From: a bacterium
Lineage (GTDB): Bacteria > JAJRZV01
DNA: 64,000 nt
Reading direction: 5' to 3'
Assembly (NCBI GenBank): GCA_024275095.1
Contig: JAJRZV010000050.1
Location: 9,833 to 73,832 of the forward strand
Shown: in pieces, positions 37,015 to 46,207 of the stretch
Numbering within the stretch: position 1 is the first letter of the stretch
How the letters are laid out: every line of letters begins with the position of its first letter
The notes under the pieces: model-generated
What the model was told of the DNA's origin: nothing
The model's database searches: none
The model's input: the letters and a program-made list of their open reading frames with translations, nothing else
Made by a program: the position numbers and the translations under genes

Positions 37015-37664
37015 TGGTATTTGTGGCACCCAGCATTCTTTCAGCTGACTTTTCGTGTCTCAAGGAAGACATACGGCGTGTGGAAGAGGGAGGTGCTGAT
37101 TTCATCCACGTGGATGTGATGGATGGACGTTTCGTGCCGAACATCACCGTTGGCGTTCCGGTGGTGAAGTCTTTGAAGAGCATCACTTCTCTTCCGCTGG
37201 ATGTACACCTTATGATTGAAGAACCCGACAAGTACATAAACGCTTTTGCTGAGGCAGGTGCTCACGTGATTACTGTTCACCAGGAAGCGTGTACGCACCT
37301 GCACAGGACAGTCACGAATATCAAAGAGCTTGGTGTAAAAGCCGGGGTTGCCCTCAATCCTGCCACGCCTGTGGAGCTCCTGGATGACATACTTGAAGAG
37401 GTGGACCTCGTTCTCATTATGCTGGTGAACCCGGGCTTTGGTGGGCAGAGCATGATCACCAGTGCCCTGAAGAAAGTGATGCGTCTTAAAAGGATAAAGA
37501 AAGAAAAACGCCTTCCTTTTCTTATCGAAGTTGACGGCGGAGTGAAAGTGGAAAATGCACACCAGGTGGTAGAAGCTGGAGCGGAGATTATCGTGTCAGG
37601 TTCAGGAATATTTAATACAAAGAATCCTGCTGATGCTGTGCGTACTTTGAAAAGCCTTGGGTGA
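37014..37664 (+). CDS. rpe: Ribulose-phosphate 3-epimerase
   Basis: TIM-barrel enzyme of the pentose phosphate path. APSILSADFSCLKEDI, FIHVDVMDGRFVPNITVG, DVHLMIEEPDKYI, MLVNPGFGGQSM and DGGVKVENA give the metal- and substrate-binding pattern. Two ATG codons lie side by side; 37014 is better spaced from GGAGG, the first (37011) overlaps the rsmB stop. 216-217 residues. Confidence 0.96.
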   Translation: MVFVAPSILSADFSCLKEDIRRVEEGGADFIHVDVMDGRFVPNITVGVPVVKSLKSITSLPLDVHLMIEEPDKYINAFAEAGAHVITVHQEACTHLHRTVTNIKELGVKAGVALNPATPVELLDDILEEVDLVLIMLVNPGFGGQSMITSALKKVMRLKRIKKEKRLPFLIEVDGGVKVENAHQVVEAGAEIIVSGSGIFNTKNPADAVRTLKSLG

Positions 37665-38358
37665 AGCCAGCGTACCCAGTGGTGCCCTTTTTGTTGTGGC
37701 CACTCCTATAGGTAACCTTACGGATATATCTCAAAGAGCTCTTGATGTTTTGAAGAAGGTGGATTTTATCGTATGCGAAGACACGCGGGTGACCAGACGG
37801 CTGCTCACTTATTTTGGAATAAAAAACAAACCACTGTATTGTTTTCATCAGCATTCTTCTGTCCACAAGCTCTCAAAAATTGTGGAACGACTCGAAAGAG
37901 GTGAAAGGGGAGCGCTTGTTACTGATGCAGGAACTCCCGGAATTTCTGATCCCGGCAGGCCGCTTGTACGCGAGTGTATTCGAAGGAACATCGCCGTTCA
38001 CCCTGTGCCTGGCCCTTCGGCAGTGATGGCTGCGCTTATGGCATCGGGAGCAGAGTGCGGTAGAGGATTCGTGTTTGCAGGATACCTTCCCTCCACACGG
38101 CGCAAAAAACGCAAAACTCTGGAAGCACTGGCCCGGGAGAAAAGGCCTGTTGTGGTTTTTGAGTCCCCACATCGTCTGTTAGAGACCCTGGATATGCTTG
38201 TGGACATTATGCCGGATAGAGAGATTTGCGTGTGTCGTGAGATGACAAAAATGTACGAAGAATTTATAAGAGGATGTCCCGAAAACGTGAAGACGCGTCT
38301 TCAGGGAACGGTACGTGGGGAATGCACCTTGGTGTTCATGGAAAAAAGGGGGGCATAG
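37657..38358 (+). CDS. rsmI: 16S rRNA (cytidine-2'-O)-methyltransferase RsmI
   Basis: Methylates the ribose of C1402 in 16S rRNA. The tetrapyrrole-methylase fold shows LFVVATPIGNLTDIS, CEDTRVTRRLL, VTDAGTPGISDPGRPLV and VPGPSAVMAALMASG. It starts at TTG 37657, overlapping rpe by eight bases, and has no ATG before the conserved domain. 233 residues; a little shorter than average because the C-terminal extra domain is missing. Confidence 0.94.
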   Translation: MGEASVPSGALFVVATPIGNLTDISQRALDVLKKVDFIVCEDTRVTRRLLTYFGIKNKPLYCFHQHSSVHKLSKIVERLERGERGALVTDAGTPGISDPGRPLVRECIRRNIAVHPVPGPSAVMAALMASGAECGRGFVFAGYLPSTRRKKRKTLEALAREKRPVVVFESPHRLLETLDMLVDIMPDREICVCREMTKMYEEFIRGCPENVKTRLQGTVRGECTLVFMEKRGA

Positions 38359-38428
38359 AAAAAAATTCCCCATGGCGTGCGCTTGTGTCTCATGGTATAT
38401 TTAATGCAACATTTTTCAGGAGGCTGGA

Positions 38429-39277
38429 ATGGGTATCCTTTCCTTTATTTGGTGGGTTATTGTTCTCATTATCAAGATAGATATACTGATGGTGGTGCTC
38501 ACATGTCTGGTGGGTGTTTATGAGCTCAGGAACGACTCTGAACTTTCGGAAAAGGTGGGATGGCTGGATGTGGCATTTGGTCTTCTCAGCGAGATTTTCG
38601 CGTCACTTTTCAATCTTTTTGTGTTCCCCTTAGGTTATTTCCGCATTGAAAAATGGTTCAGGGCGTATGTCGACGAAGGCGTGGTTGACGCGCCCGTGCT
38701 TCTTCTGCACCCGTATTTTGGAAATCCGACCAATGTGTGGTTCCTCCTGTTTCGATTCCGCAAGTCCGGGTTCAACAATGTTTTTACCATTTCTTTACGG
38801 CCCCGCCTGGCCGGTCTTGACCAGTTTCTCCAGCAGGTTGATGATAAGGTTACGCAGATTCTTGAAAGGACAGGTGCTTCTAAAATAGCCCTTGTTGGAC
38901 ACAGCATGGGAGGCCTGCTGGCACGGATGTACGCGCTGGAAAACCCTGACAGGGTTTTTGCAGTTGTAACTGTTGGTGCTCCCCATCGCGGCTCTAAACT
39001 TGCCGTTTTTGGGCTCGGGAGATGTGCCAGGGACATGGAACCGGGAAGTTCAATTATTCAGGAAATCGAAGGTAAGTATCCGGATGTTCCGTTTCTCTCC
39101 GTGTATTCACCAGTGGATAACCTTGCATTACCGCAGCGCACAGCGATTGTGCCCGAGGATGGACTCCGGGTGAATTATGAGGCACCGTGCGTGGGACATC
39201 TTGCCATGATGTTTACACCCTCTGTGGCTGATGCCATAGTGGGATTCGTGAGAAGTAAAGCGCAGCCCGGTGAGTGA
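38429..39277 (+). CDS. Membrane-anchored alpha/beta hydrolase, lipase-like
   Basis: 282 residues. The N-terminus has a hydrophobic stretch (about residues 4-32) and a second at about 50-70 that could anchor the protein. The hydrolase domain holds the nucleophile elbow GHSMGGLLA, then APHRGSKLAVFG, an acid in YSPVDNLALP and the histidine in VGHLAMM, the order of lipases. PVLLLHPYFGNPTNVW provides the oxyanion region. Substrate is unknown; a lipid ester or thioester is likely. GGAGG precedes ATG 38429; eight bases overlap the next gene. Confidence 0.82.
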   Translation: MGILSFIWWVIVLIIKIDILMVVLTCLVGVYELRNDSELSEKVGWLDVAFGLLSEIFASLFNLFVFPLGYFRIEKWFRAYVDEGVVDAPVLLLHPYFGNPTNVWFLLFRFRKSGFNNVFTISLRPRLAGLDQFLQQVDDKVTQILERTGASKIALVGHSMGGLLARMYALENPDRVFAVVTVGAPHRGSKLAVFGLGRCARDMEPGSSIIQEIEGKYPDVPFLSVYSPVDNLALPQRTAIVPEDGLRVNYEAPCVGHLAMMFTPSVADAIVGFVRSKAQPGE

Positions 39278-40154
39278 TTTTCCAAGCCTGATTTTTATCA
39301 CTGGTAAGGGCGGCGTAGGCAAGACCACCGTTGCCCTGTCCGTGTGTCTCGCCCTCGCCCGGAAGGGCAGGAAAGTCATGTACATTGAATGGGGACGCAA
39401 CAATGCGTCTTCAGCTTTCTGGAACAGGCGTGTTCGACCTTACGAGCGTGTACGGGTACAGGAAAATATAGAAGCATTTCGCATTACTCCTGATAAGGCA
39501 ATGGAAGAGTATGTAAAAATTCGGTTGCGCAGCCCGTTACTTTATTATCCCTTTCTCCGCAGCAAAGTCTGGAAAGGTTTTTCACAGACAATGCCGGCGC
39601 TTAAAGAGTCCGTAATTCTCGGTAAACTCTGGTTTATGATTTACGGTGAGGGACAATTCAGTGATGTGGAGGTATTTGTGTTTGACGGTCCATCTACCGG
39701 AGTGGCTACCGGTATGATAGATGTGCCTTATCGCATGAAAGAGGCTTTTGTAGTGGGACCAATGCGCGCGGAGGCTCAGAAGCTTATTGACCTGCTGGAG
39801 GCTCCCGGCACGGTTTTCTGGGTGGTTACGTATGGTGAAGAACTGGCAGTGGAAGAATGCCTGGAATTTGTTGAATATATTCGACCAAAGCAGTACAGAA
39901 TCATATTCAACAGATATTACACCATGGATGTTAACACACATGAACTGGGAAAGCTTGAGGGGTCTCTTCGAGAACGCGCCAGGGGGGTCATTGATTATTA
40001 TTCATTTCGCAAAAAACTTATTGATCATCATCTGAAGCGGCTTCAGGATTTCAATCCCCTCATAGTGCCGAATGTGTTTCATGCATTTGACATGAAAGAA
40101 ATTGTTCAATGGACGTCACAGACGTTTGAGGAGGAGAGAGTATGGACAGGTTAA
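39270..40154 (+). CDS. ArsA/GET3-like ATPase
   Basis: 294 residues from GTG 39270. The deviant Walker A motif GKGGVGKTT lies at 12-20, typical of the SIMIBI class (ArsA, MinD, GET3). VFVFDGPSTGVATGMID corresponds to the switch region with the phosphate-sensing aspartate (canonical DTAPTGHT), but threonine-histidine is replaced. No arsenite-binding cysteines are seen. It overlaps both neighbours. Partners could be tail-anchored or lipid-linked proteins; nothing is known for this branch. Confidence 0.75.
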   Translation: MSDFPSLIFITGKGGVGKTTVALSVCLALARKGRKVMYIEWGRNNASSAFWNRRVRPYERVRVQENIEAFRITPDKAMEEYVKIRLRSPLLYYPFLRSKVWKGFSQTMPALKESVILGKLWFMIYGEGQFSDVEVFVFDGPSTGVATGMIDVPYRMKEAFVVGPMRAEAQKLIDLLEAPGTVFWVVTYGEELAVEECLEFVEYIRPKQYRIIFNRYYTMDVNTHELGKLEGSLRERARGVIDYYSFRKKLIDHHLKRLQDFNPLIVPNVFHAFDMKEIVQWTSQTFEEERVWTG

Positions 40155-40975
40155 GAATAGGCACTGCTGGAGTACCTCACTCAGCAAAGAAACGGGATTC
40201 GATCTCGGGAATAAAGCGCATTCACGAACTGGGCTTGGACGCCATGGAACTCGAGTTTGTTCGTGGAGTGAAAATGAAGGCCTCTGTCGCGGAAGAAGTA
40301 CGCCGGATCGCGGATGAATACGACGTAAGGCTGACCGTTCACGCTCCTTATTATGTAAACCTGGCATCAGAGGAAAAGAACAAACGTGAAGCGAGCATCA
40401 AGCGCGTGGTGGACTCTGCCGAGGTTGGACAGCTCTGTGGAGCTGTATCTGTAACATTTCACGCTGGTTACTACGGGAAAAATCCGCAGGCGGCAGGTGA
40501 GCTTATAAGGGAGGGGATCCTGCAAGTTCTTGAGCAACTATCAGGATGTTACATCACCATCAGCCCGGAGACCACAGGGAAACCTTCTCAATACGGGACA
40601 CTTGAAGAATTATTGAATATAAGTCGTGAACTGCGCGTTGGTCTGTGTGTTGATTTTTCCCATCTTTATGCACGGAGCCTGGGAGCCATTAACGGGAAGG
40701 ATGCTTTTCGCAAGGTCATAAAACAGGTAAAAAAGGTTCTTGGCCCACGAGTAGTTAAAAATATGCATATCCACGTTTCCGGAATGGAGTTTTCAAGCAA
40801 GGGAGAGGTCAGACACCTCAATTTTCGCGAGTCAAGTTTTGATTACGTGGGACTTGTTGACGCACTGGTAGAAGAGAAGGTGACAGGGATTGTTATCATT
40901 GAAAGTCCAAATCTGGAAGAAGACGCCCTGCTTTTTAAAGACCTTTATACAAAATTTTCAGGTGGCCGTGTCTGA
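40142..40975 (+). CDS. Endonuclease IV-like AP endonuclease family protein
   Basis: 277-residue TIM barrel of the Nfo family, which cuts abasic sites using three zinc ions. Segments with zinc ligands are visible: LTVHAPYYVNLAS, VTFHAGYYGK, ISPETTGKPSQYGTLEEL (metal-binding glutamate), CVDFSHLYAR and the histidine pair in NMHIHVSG; the closing glutamate is in IVIIESP. The length equals that of E. coli Nfo. It lies in an operon with a hydrolase and ATPase rather than repair genes. GAGGAGAG precedes ATG 40142. Confidence 0.85.
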   Translation: MDRLRIGTAGVPHSAKKRDSISGIKRIHELGLDAMELEFVRGVKMKASVAEEVRRIADEYDVRLTVHAPYYVNLASEEKNKREASIKRVVDSAEVGQLCGAVSVTFHAGYYGKNPQAAGELIREGILQVLEQLSGCYITISPETTGKPSQYGTLEELLNISRELRVGLCVDFSHLYARSLGAINGKDAFRKVIKQVKKVLGPRVVKNMHIHVSGMEFSSKGEVRHLNFRESSFDYVGLVDALVEEKVTGIVIIESPNLEEDALLFKDLYTKFSGGRV

Positions 40976-42314
40976 AAAGCCTTCACACAGCCTGAAAGAA
41001 GGGAATGTTTTTTTTACCGTATCAGCGGTTATTTTTCTTCTGCTGATTGTCCTTGATATTTCGCGGATTCCCGATATGCGGGCCAACGCCCATCGCGCCC
41101 TTGCCGATGTTGCGGTTTTAAGTATTTGCTTCGTGTATTTGTACGTCCGCCGTCCGCTTCCCGGATGGGCTGTGTTGTTGGTGGTACTGGTGGTCAAATT
41201 CATTTCATATACCGGGAGGCACCAGGTTTTGTCCGGACCACCTGTCCCTTATATGATGACTATGGAAGCGGCAACTCTCGTGCTTTTCTTCATTCTCAAT
41301 AGAATTGACGATTTGATCATATTCGGTCTGCACCCTATACCTGTTCTTTTATCCGGCAGTACAGGCAATATTTATGTTGTTTCACTCATGCTTCTTCGCT
41401 GCGGCTGGGCACTTTCTGCGAAACGCCAGCGTATAGCCGGCGTGCTTTCACATTTTTTTTACGGTGCAGGTGCCATAATGTCGCTGCCTGCATTTTTGAT
41501 TACGCCGCTTGTTGTAAAGGGAAAAAGAAGAATTTTGTTAACACTGGGTATTACTGTTGTCGGAAGCGGCTTGATATTTTTTTCAGGCCATACCCCTCCG
41601 TGGGTGCTTCATTTAACCGGGTATTTTAAAGGAGAAACATGCGCATCCCTTGCGGGTGAAATATTTGGGTCGATGGGCTTCCGTTACTATCCTGCTATCG
41701 GGGCTCTTGCAGTGCTTGCAGCGCTTGTGGGTAACTCGTCACGCTCACGCGAACAGGATGTGCTGCCTCTTTACCTGATGTTTGCTCCGTTTATGGGCGG
41801 TGGACTTGAGGGTGTTAGCTTGTACGGTTTTTTTAGCCAGGAAAAAAGCCTTGTTTATTTCAGTTTCTCTTTCCTCTTGCTGCTGGGAGCAGGTGAGTGG
41901 CCGCAGGGGCTGTGTCACCCTCCGGTTCCGTATCTCATCATGATGTTTTTGCCACTGCTGGTTGTATATGTAATATCGCGGTTTCCCGGGTGTTTCCCGG
42001 GTCCGCGCGGGAAACAGTACGACGTGACATTTCAACTGGAAGGAATGTGCATTGAAAAAGCAGCGAAAAAGTACCTGAAAAGAATGATGGAGGAGGGCCT
42101 GGAAGGGAAAAGTATACCTGAGAGCGAGTATGAAGTGCTCCGGGAATTTGTGGAAACAGCAGATTTCAGAACTCTCAGAAGCAGTTACCCGGTGCTTGAT
42201 GGGAGCAAATCGGTGAAAGTGAAACTTTTTCAGAAGAAGCAACGTTTATATATAAAGGTGGAGGAGACAGACGGTGGGGTTCAGGAGATTCCTGTTTTGA
42301 AAAAAAAGACTTGA
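40968..42314 (+). CDS. Multi-pass membrane protein of unknown function
   Basis: 448 residues from GTG 40968 (GTG 40962 is an alternative), overlapping the previous gene by eight bases. About ten hydrophobic helices occupy residues 15-345, including VFFTVSAVIFLLLIVLDIS and VYLMFAPFMGGG-like stretches; the last 100 residues are soluble, with helix-rich KKYLKRMMEEGLEGKSIPE and a short beta-rich end. No family was recognised. It has no signal of transport motifs. It is the last member of the hydrolase-ATPase-endonuclease set. Confidence 0.65.
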   Translation: MSEKPSHSLKEGNVFFTVSAVIFLLLIVLDISRIPDMRANAHRALADVAVLSICFVYLYVRRPLPGWAVLLVVLVVKFISYTGRHQVLSGPPVPYMMTMEAATLVLFFILNRIDDLIIFGLHPIPVLLSGSTGNIYVVSLMLLRCGWALSAKRQRIAGVLSHFFYGAGAIMSLPAFLITPLVVKGKRRILLTLGITVVGSGLIFFSGHTPPWVLHLTGYFKGETCASLAGEIFGSMGFRYYPAIGALAVLAALVGNSSRSREQDVLPLYLMFAPFMGGGLEGVSLYGFFSQEKSLVYFSFSFLLLLGAGEWPQGLCHPPVPYLIMMFLPLLVVYVISRFPGCFPGPRGKQYDVTFQLEGMCIEKAAKKYLKRMMEEGLEGKSIPESEYEVLREFVETADFRTLRSSYPVLDGSKSVKVKLFQKKQRLYIKVEETDGGVQEIPVLKKKT

Positions 42315-42339
42315 CAGGGAGGGTGTTGATAAATATTAG
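42311..42339 (+). promoter_or_regulatory. Strong sigma-70-like promoter before the lipoprotein gene
   Basis: A perfect TTGACA (42311-42316) and TATTAG (42334-42339) are separated by 17 bases. The -35 hexamer overlaps the stop of the upstream gene. The leader of about 40 bases carries AGGGGG before ATG 42387. Confidence 0.6.
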
Positions 42340-42386
42340 AATGTGTATATGTGTTTTGTGTGAAAACATACCTTAGGGGGTGAAGC

Positions 42387-43490
42387 ATGAGAAAAGTAAG
42401 TATTTTCATGGCGGTTGCCATGGTGCTGGTAATGGGTTGCGAAAAACTGGCAAAGGTAAAACAGGAAAATGCCACACCCGTGGCAACTGTTCAGGGCATT
42501 GTAACAGATGAATTCCAGTCTCCCATTGCAAATGCCAATGTGAAAATTTTGATAGAGGGAGTGTGGAGAGAGGGGTATGTGACCGACGAGCAGGGTGTGT
42601 TTGTTATTCCTGATATTCCAGCCGGATCTGTCTACACTGTGGAAATTGATGCTTCGGGTTATTTCACTGTACAGTTCTCCGTGAACGTGCCCCTTCCTTC
42701 CAATTTCTTCCCCACAGGCAATCAGGTCTTGGACCTGGGTAACATCATTCTTTTCCATGACAATGGAGGGTTGAAAGGGTGTTTTACCATCCAGTTGCCC
42801 AATGCGACCAATCCGTGGCCTGCAACAAATGCAACCGTTGTACTTACGGTTAATCAGCTTGGTTCTAACAGCGTGGTCATCACCGGCATTCAGGCAGATG
42901 CAAACGGGTGTTTTGACATTGCTCCTACATCCGGAAGGTTACCGGCATCCAGTTTTGGGAATGTAACGGTCAATATTCTTGCAGTGAAGCAACAGGAGTA
43001 CGTTGTTGGAACAACCGGTAGTGTAACAGTGCCGTATTCCTGGACGCTCAACAACCTCCCTCTGACTCCCGATCTGACAACCTACCTGGGATACAATACC
43101 ATGACGCAAAACTGTGCTTACGCAGGAAATCCGATTATTGTTAACCTCACCCAGAATTTTGACCGCTGCAACCCCATTGATGGATCGTGCCTCAAGAATT
43201 CCTCCGCGAACAATTCCGGAACCGGAATTACCGATAACAAGGTGATAAGGCTGAACGTAAAGTTTGACCAGGTGATGGATATGAGCACTTCTCCTAACTT
43301 CAGTTGCGATGGATGCGCAGGAGTTGTCACGTGGGGCTGGTACTGGTCGAACGATTTTGAAGGATACTTTCTCATTGAATTCGTCGCAGGCTCTGATGAC
43401 TCGGGCCAGGCATATAAGATTACAGCCAATGGCAGCGCTGCTAACTACTGTGGCAACCTCTTGCAGACATACAACGGCGTTTTTAAATGA
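42387..43490 (+). CDS. Lipoprotein with carboxypeptidase-regulatory-like domain
   Basis: 367 residues. The lipobox VMGC puts the lipidated cysteine at residue 18. Residues of about 35-95 form a carboxypeptidase-regulatory-like (CnaB-type) beta domain: ATVQGIVTDEFQSPIANANVKI and GVFVIPDIPAGSVYTVEIDASGY. The rest is rich in asparagine, threonine and glycine with seven further cysteines, a pattern of exported proteins with disulfides. No enzymatic motif is visible. The beta-barrel gene follows 18 bases later. Confidence 0.75.
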   Translation: MRKVSIFMAVAMVLVMGCEKLAKVKQENATPVATVQGIVTDEFQSPIANANVKILIEGVWREGYVTDEQGVFVIPDIPAGSVYTVEIDASGYFTVQFSVNVPLPSNFFPTGNQVLDLGNIILFHDNGGLKGCFTIQLPNATNPWPATNATVVLTVNQLGSNSVVITGIQADANGCFDIAPTSGRLPASSFGNVTVNILAVKQQEYVVGTTGSVTVPYSWTLNNLPLTPDLTTYLGYNTMTQNCAYAGNPIIVNLTQNFDRCNPIDGSCLKNSSANNSGTGITDNKVIRLNVKFDQVMDMSTSPNFSCDGCAGVVTWGWYWSNDFEGYFLIEFVAGSDDSGQAYKITANGSAANYCGNLLQTYNGVFK

Positions 43491-43508
43491 GACGGACCCA
43501 GTGCTGTC

Positions 43509-44633
43509 GTGAAAGCGCCTAAGCTGATTCCTGTAGTGATTGTTTTTGCGCTGGTGGGAGGATTGCCTCCCACCAGTTTTTCTGCATGGGCAAAAACGAA
43601 GAAGCCCAGATCTAAGGTCAGATATGTTGTGGTGGATGGAGAGAGGTGGAGTGTTGCTGTTAAAAACAGGGTTTTTAAGGTAAGGGTTGAGGGGCCTGCC
43701 CGTGTAGAGGTGCGTGTGAGAGCCCTTGCATCCCGTAGGAAGATGAAGAACAGGCCGTTTAACGTGAAGCTTGCGACACCTGAAAAGCGGATGAATTTAA
43801 ACGTACCCGTTTTGGAAGTACCCGCGGGTATTCGTTATGCAGGTTTGAAGCGTTCTGTTCCAACACGCGCTATTTCCCTTATAAAGGACGTTGATATACC
43901 CGCCGGAATGCATGTTATCTCGCTGGTCCCGGAACGGACATGTCTTGTACAGGTAAAGGTCAGAAAGGTACCTGCTCGCAAGAGAGAAGCACCGTCAGTG
44001 ACTGCAGAAAAGAAAGGTTCTTTTCTCAACGTCAAAGCAGGCGCAGGCCCGTTATATTTTTCCCAAACAGGCTTCACATCTCCGGGCTTTAACCTGTGGG
44101 GCCAGGTGTATCTCCGTTCATTTTCTCCCCGGTTACAACTGGGAGGAACCATTGAGTACATGTTTTATCAGGCCGCGTACTTTTACCAGGACCCCGCCAC
44201 AGTATCTTTTTATCCTCGCACTGCAGTGGTCAACGAGAGTCGAATAACGTTTTCTGCCACGGGTGATGTGTCACTTGTACGGTCTTCCACGTTTAAATTT
44301 TCACTTGGTGGAGGATATACAGGAGATTATTTCCTGAACAATTTTTCGAGAATTAATTTTCAAGGCATTGTTGCCCGGGGGAGGGTATTTCTGAATGTGA
44401 GTCCCACATGGATATTTAACACGGGCGCATCTGTGGCATTTCGTCTTGGAGGTACATCCTACACGCCTGCATTTGAAGGTTTACCGCGCCTGCGTGTACG
44501 TGTTCCTCTTGTACTGAGCATTCCTCTTCGTTGGAACAATGTGAACATGCGGGTGGGTTATCGTTTTGAGTATCTGGATTTTGAATACAGTAGTCGGTTC
44601 TACAATGTGTTGATGCTGGCCCTGGCCATTTAG
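43509..44633 (+). CDS. Exported protein with C-terminal beta-barrel
   Basis: 374 residues from GTG 43509 with a signal peptide (about 1-28, ending near SFSAWA). Residues of about 35-160 are basic and beta-rich, possibly periplasmic. Residues of about 175-374 alternate hydrophobic and polar residues with aromatic girdles (VYLRSFSPRLQLGGTIEYMF, FSLGGGYTGDYFLNN, VGYRFEYLDFEY), which fits an eight- to ten-strand outer-membrane barrel. Family unknown. It pairs with the lipoprotein upstream. Confidence 0.65.
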   Translation: MKAPKLIPVVIVFALVGGLPPTSFSAWAKTKKPRSKVRYVVVDGERWSVAVKNRVFKVRVEGPARVEVRVRALASRRKMKNRPFNVKLATPEKRMNLNVPVLEVPAGIRYAGLKRSVPTRAISLIKDVDIPAGMHVISLVPERTCLVQVKVRKVPARKREAPSVTAEKKGSFLNVKAGAGPLYFSQTGFTSPGFNLWGQVYLRSFSPRLQLGGTIEYMFYQAAYFYQDPATVSFYPRTAVVNESRITFSATGDVSLVRSSTFKFSLGGGYTGDYFLNNFSRINFQGIVARGRVFLNVSPTWIFNTGASVAFRLGGTSYTPAFEGLPRLRVRVPLVLSIPLRWNNVNMRVGYRFEYLDFEYSSRFYNVLMLALAI

Positions 44634-44701
44634 ATAGAAACGTAAAGAACGGCTCGCACGGATTATTTTATTTGTTTTTTCGAAGCTTCGATAGTGAGAG
44701 G

Positions 44702-46195
44702 TTAGAGAATTGCAAGTACCCCTTCTGCAGCGTGATACCCTGCAGCCATAGCGGTGAGCATGGGGTTGACTCCCGTGGGATAGGGAAAAATGCTGGTATC
44801 AGCAACAAATATTCTTTCACTGTAACGGAGTGACAGATCAGGTCTCACCGGATAACGCTCGGGGTTCTCTCCCGCACAGCATGTGCCCTGTGGATGGGCG
44901 GAGTATATGAATCCCTTCCCTTTTCTGAAAGAGATCGTATGTTCGTTTATTTCTTTTTCTCGTCTGTAACGAATACCACCAGATGCGAGGATTACCACTT
45001 CCTTAGCACCTGAACGCAGCAATCCCCGAGCACATATAGCCACACCTCTGACAATACCTGTTTCGTCATCCGGAGCGAGATTGTAGAAAGGAAAGGGCCG
45101 ATCGGCCCAGTGCGTGATAAAGCCCGAATGTGAATCGTATCGCTGAACAATAAACATGCTCATGTGACGGTACCTTTTCATGAGCTGCAGGTGTTCGGCG
45201 GGAGTGCCGGGTAATGCCACAGAGGTTGTTACCGGTAGCAGAAACATGCTTTCTATAACACATCCTGTTTCTTCAAAGAAGCTGTCGCAGTAGCCCTGCA
45301 TTGGTATTCCGTCAAATCCATCCACAGTTTCTTCATGAATTCCAAATACAATGGCTGTGGGGTGTGTATAAAATCCTTTTCCTATACGCCCGTGTGGGTC
45401 TGGATGATCTGACATAAAAAGCAGCAAAGGGGTAAAGAGAGCTCCACATGAGATAACAACGGTACGGGCGGAGATGTGAAAGTAGGATATAGGAGAACCG
45501 TACTGGTCAATGAGTTGGCCTTTCACGTGGACGCGGCCATTCCTTTCTTTTACTTCTGTAGCTTTTGCACCACAAAAGACTGTCAGGCCATTTTTCAACC
45601 CCTCAGGTATAAAGGTCATATCTGTTGACCTTTTCTTAAATGTAGGGCATCCGGTAATGCATGTGCCGCAACCGTCACATCCAGGAGCATTTCTGCGCAT
45701 GAGCTCGGGGGTGCCACCTGCTGCTTTCATGGCTTCCATGAAAATTTCACCGTTGCGATTGAGCATGTTCTCCGGTACTGGTCCTACTTTAAGTAGCTGT
45801 TCAATATCATCGTAATATTCGTCGAGTTTTTTCTCGGCCCAGCCGAGTCCTGCTTTGATCCATTTTTTTCGATGCTTTTGCGGCATCCTGAGAGCGCACG
45901 CCTGGTTGATGCGGGATGCTCCTCCTAAGGTCCGGCCCATAAGTACGGGTATGGGGGGATCGCCCATTGCTGCTGTAAGTCCGCCATCCCGGTAAAAGTG
46001 TATAAGAGCAAATGCTTCATCTCGTCCGTGGTATGTATATGAATGGTGCCAGCCTTCCTCCAGGAGGTACACTTTTTTACCAGCCATGGCCACCCGATAG
46101 GCACACGCTGCTCCTCCTGGTCCTGACCCAATTATTACTGTATCAGGTGTGGTATCAATAAAGGGGTGTTTGATAGTAAATGAGTCAAGAATCAC
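44702..46195 (-). CDS. GMC-type FAD-dependent oxidoreductase with four-cysteine motif
   Basis: 497 residues. The FAD-binding GSGPGGAACAYRVAMAGK lies near 23-40, GRTLGGASRIN near 88-97 and the closing PTGVNPMLTAMAAGYHAAE is the GMC C-terminal pattern with the active-site histidine region (YSAHPQGTCC) before it. An unusual insert has C173, C176, C179 and C183 (CxxCxxCxxxCP), which has the spacing of a [4Fe-4S] ferredoxin site. The substrate is probably an alcohol or sterol-like lipid. It is the last gene of a nine-gene minus-strand operon. Confidence 0.82.
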   Translation of the reverse strand: MILDSFTIKHPFIDTTPDTVIIGSGPGGAACAYRVAMAGKKVYLLEEGWHHSYTYHGRDEAFALIHFYRDGGLTAAMGDPPIPVLMGRTLGGASRINQACALRMPQKHRKKWIKAGLGWAEKKLDEYYDDIEQLLKVGPVPENMLNRNGEIFMEAMKAAGGTPELMRRNAPGCDGCGTCITGCPTFKKRSTDMTFIPEGLKNGLTVFCGAKATEVKERNGRVHVKGQLIDQYGSPISYFHISARTVVISCGALFTPLLLFMSDHPDPHGRIGKGFYTHPTAIVFGIHEETVDGFDGIPMQGYCDSFFEETGCVIESMFLLPVTTSVALPGTPAEHLQLMKRYRHMSMFIVQRYDSHSGFITHWADRPFPFYNLAPDDETGIVRGVAICARGLLRSGAKEVVILASGGIRYRREKEINEHTISFRKGKGFIYSAHPQGTCCAGENPERYPVRPDLSLRYSERIFVADTSIFPYPTGVNPMLTAMAAGYHAAEGVLAIL

Positions 46196-46207
46196 AGTAA
46201 GTTTTTA

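Noticed and set aside
44640-44701. Palindrome TCGAAGCTTCGA after the barrel gene as terminator
   Set aside because: The perfect palindrome leaves almost no loop and has no following T-run, so a terminator role is not supported.
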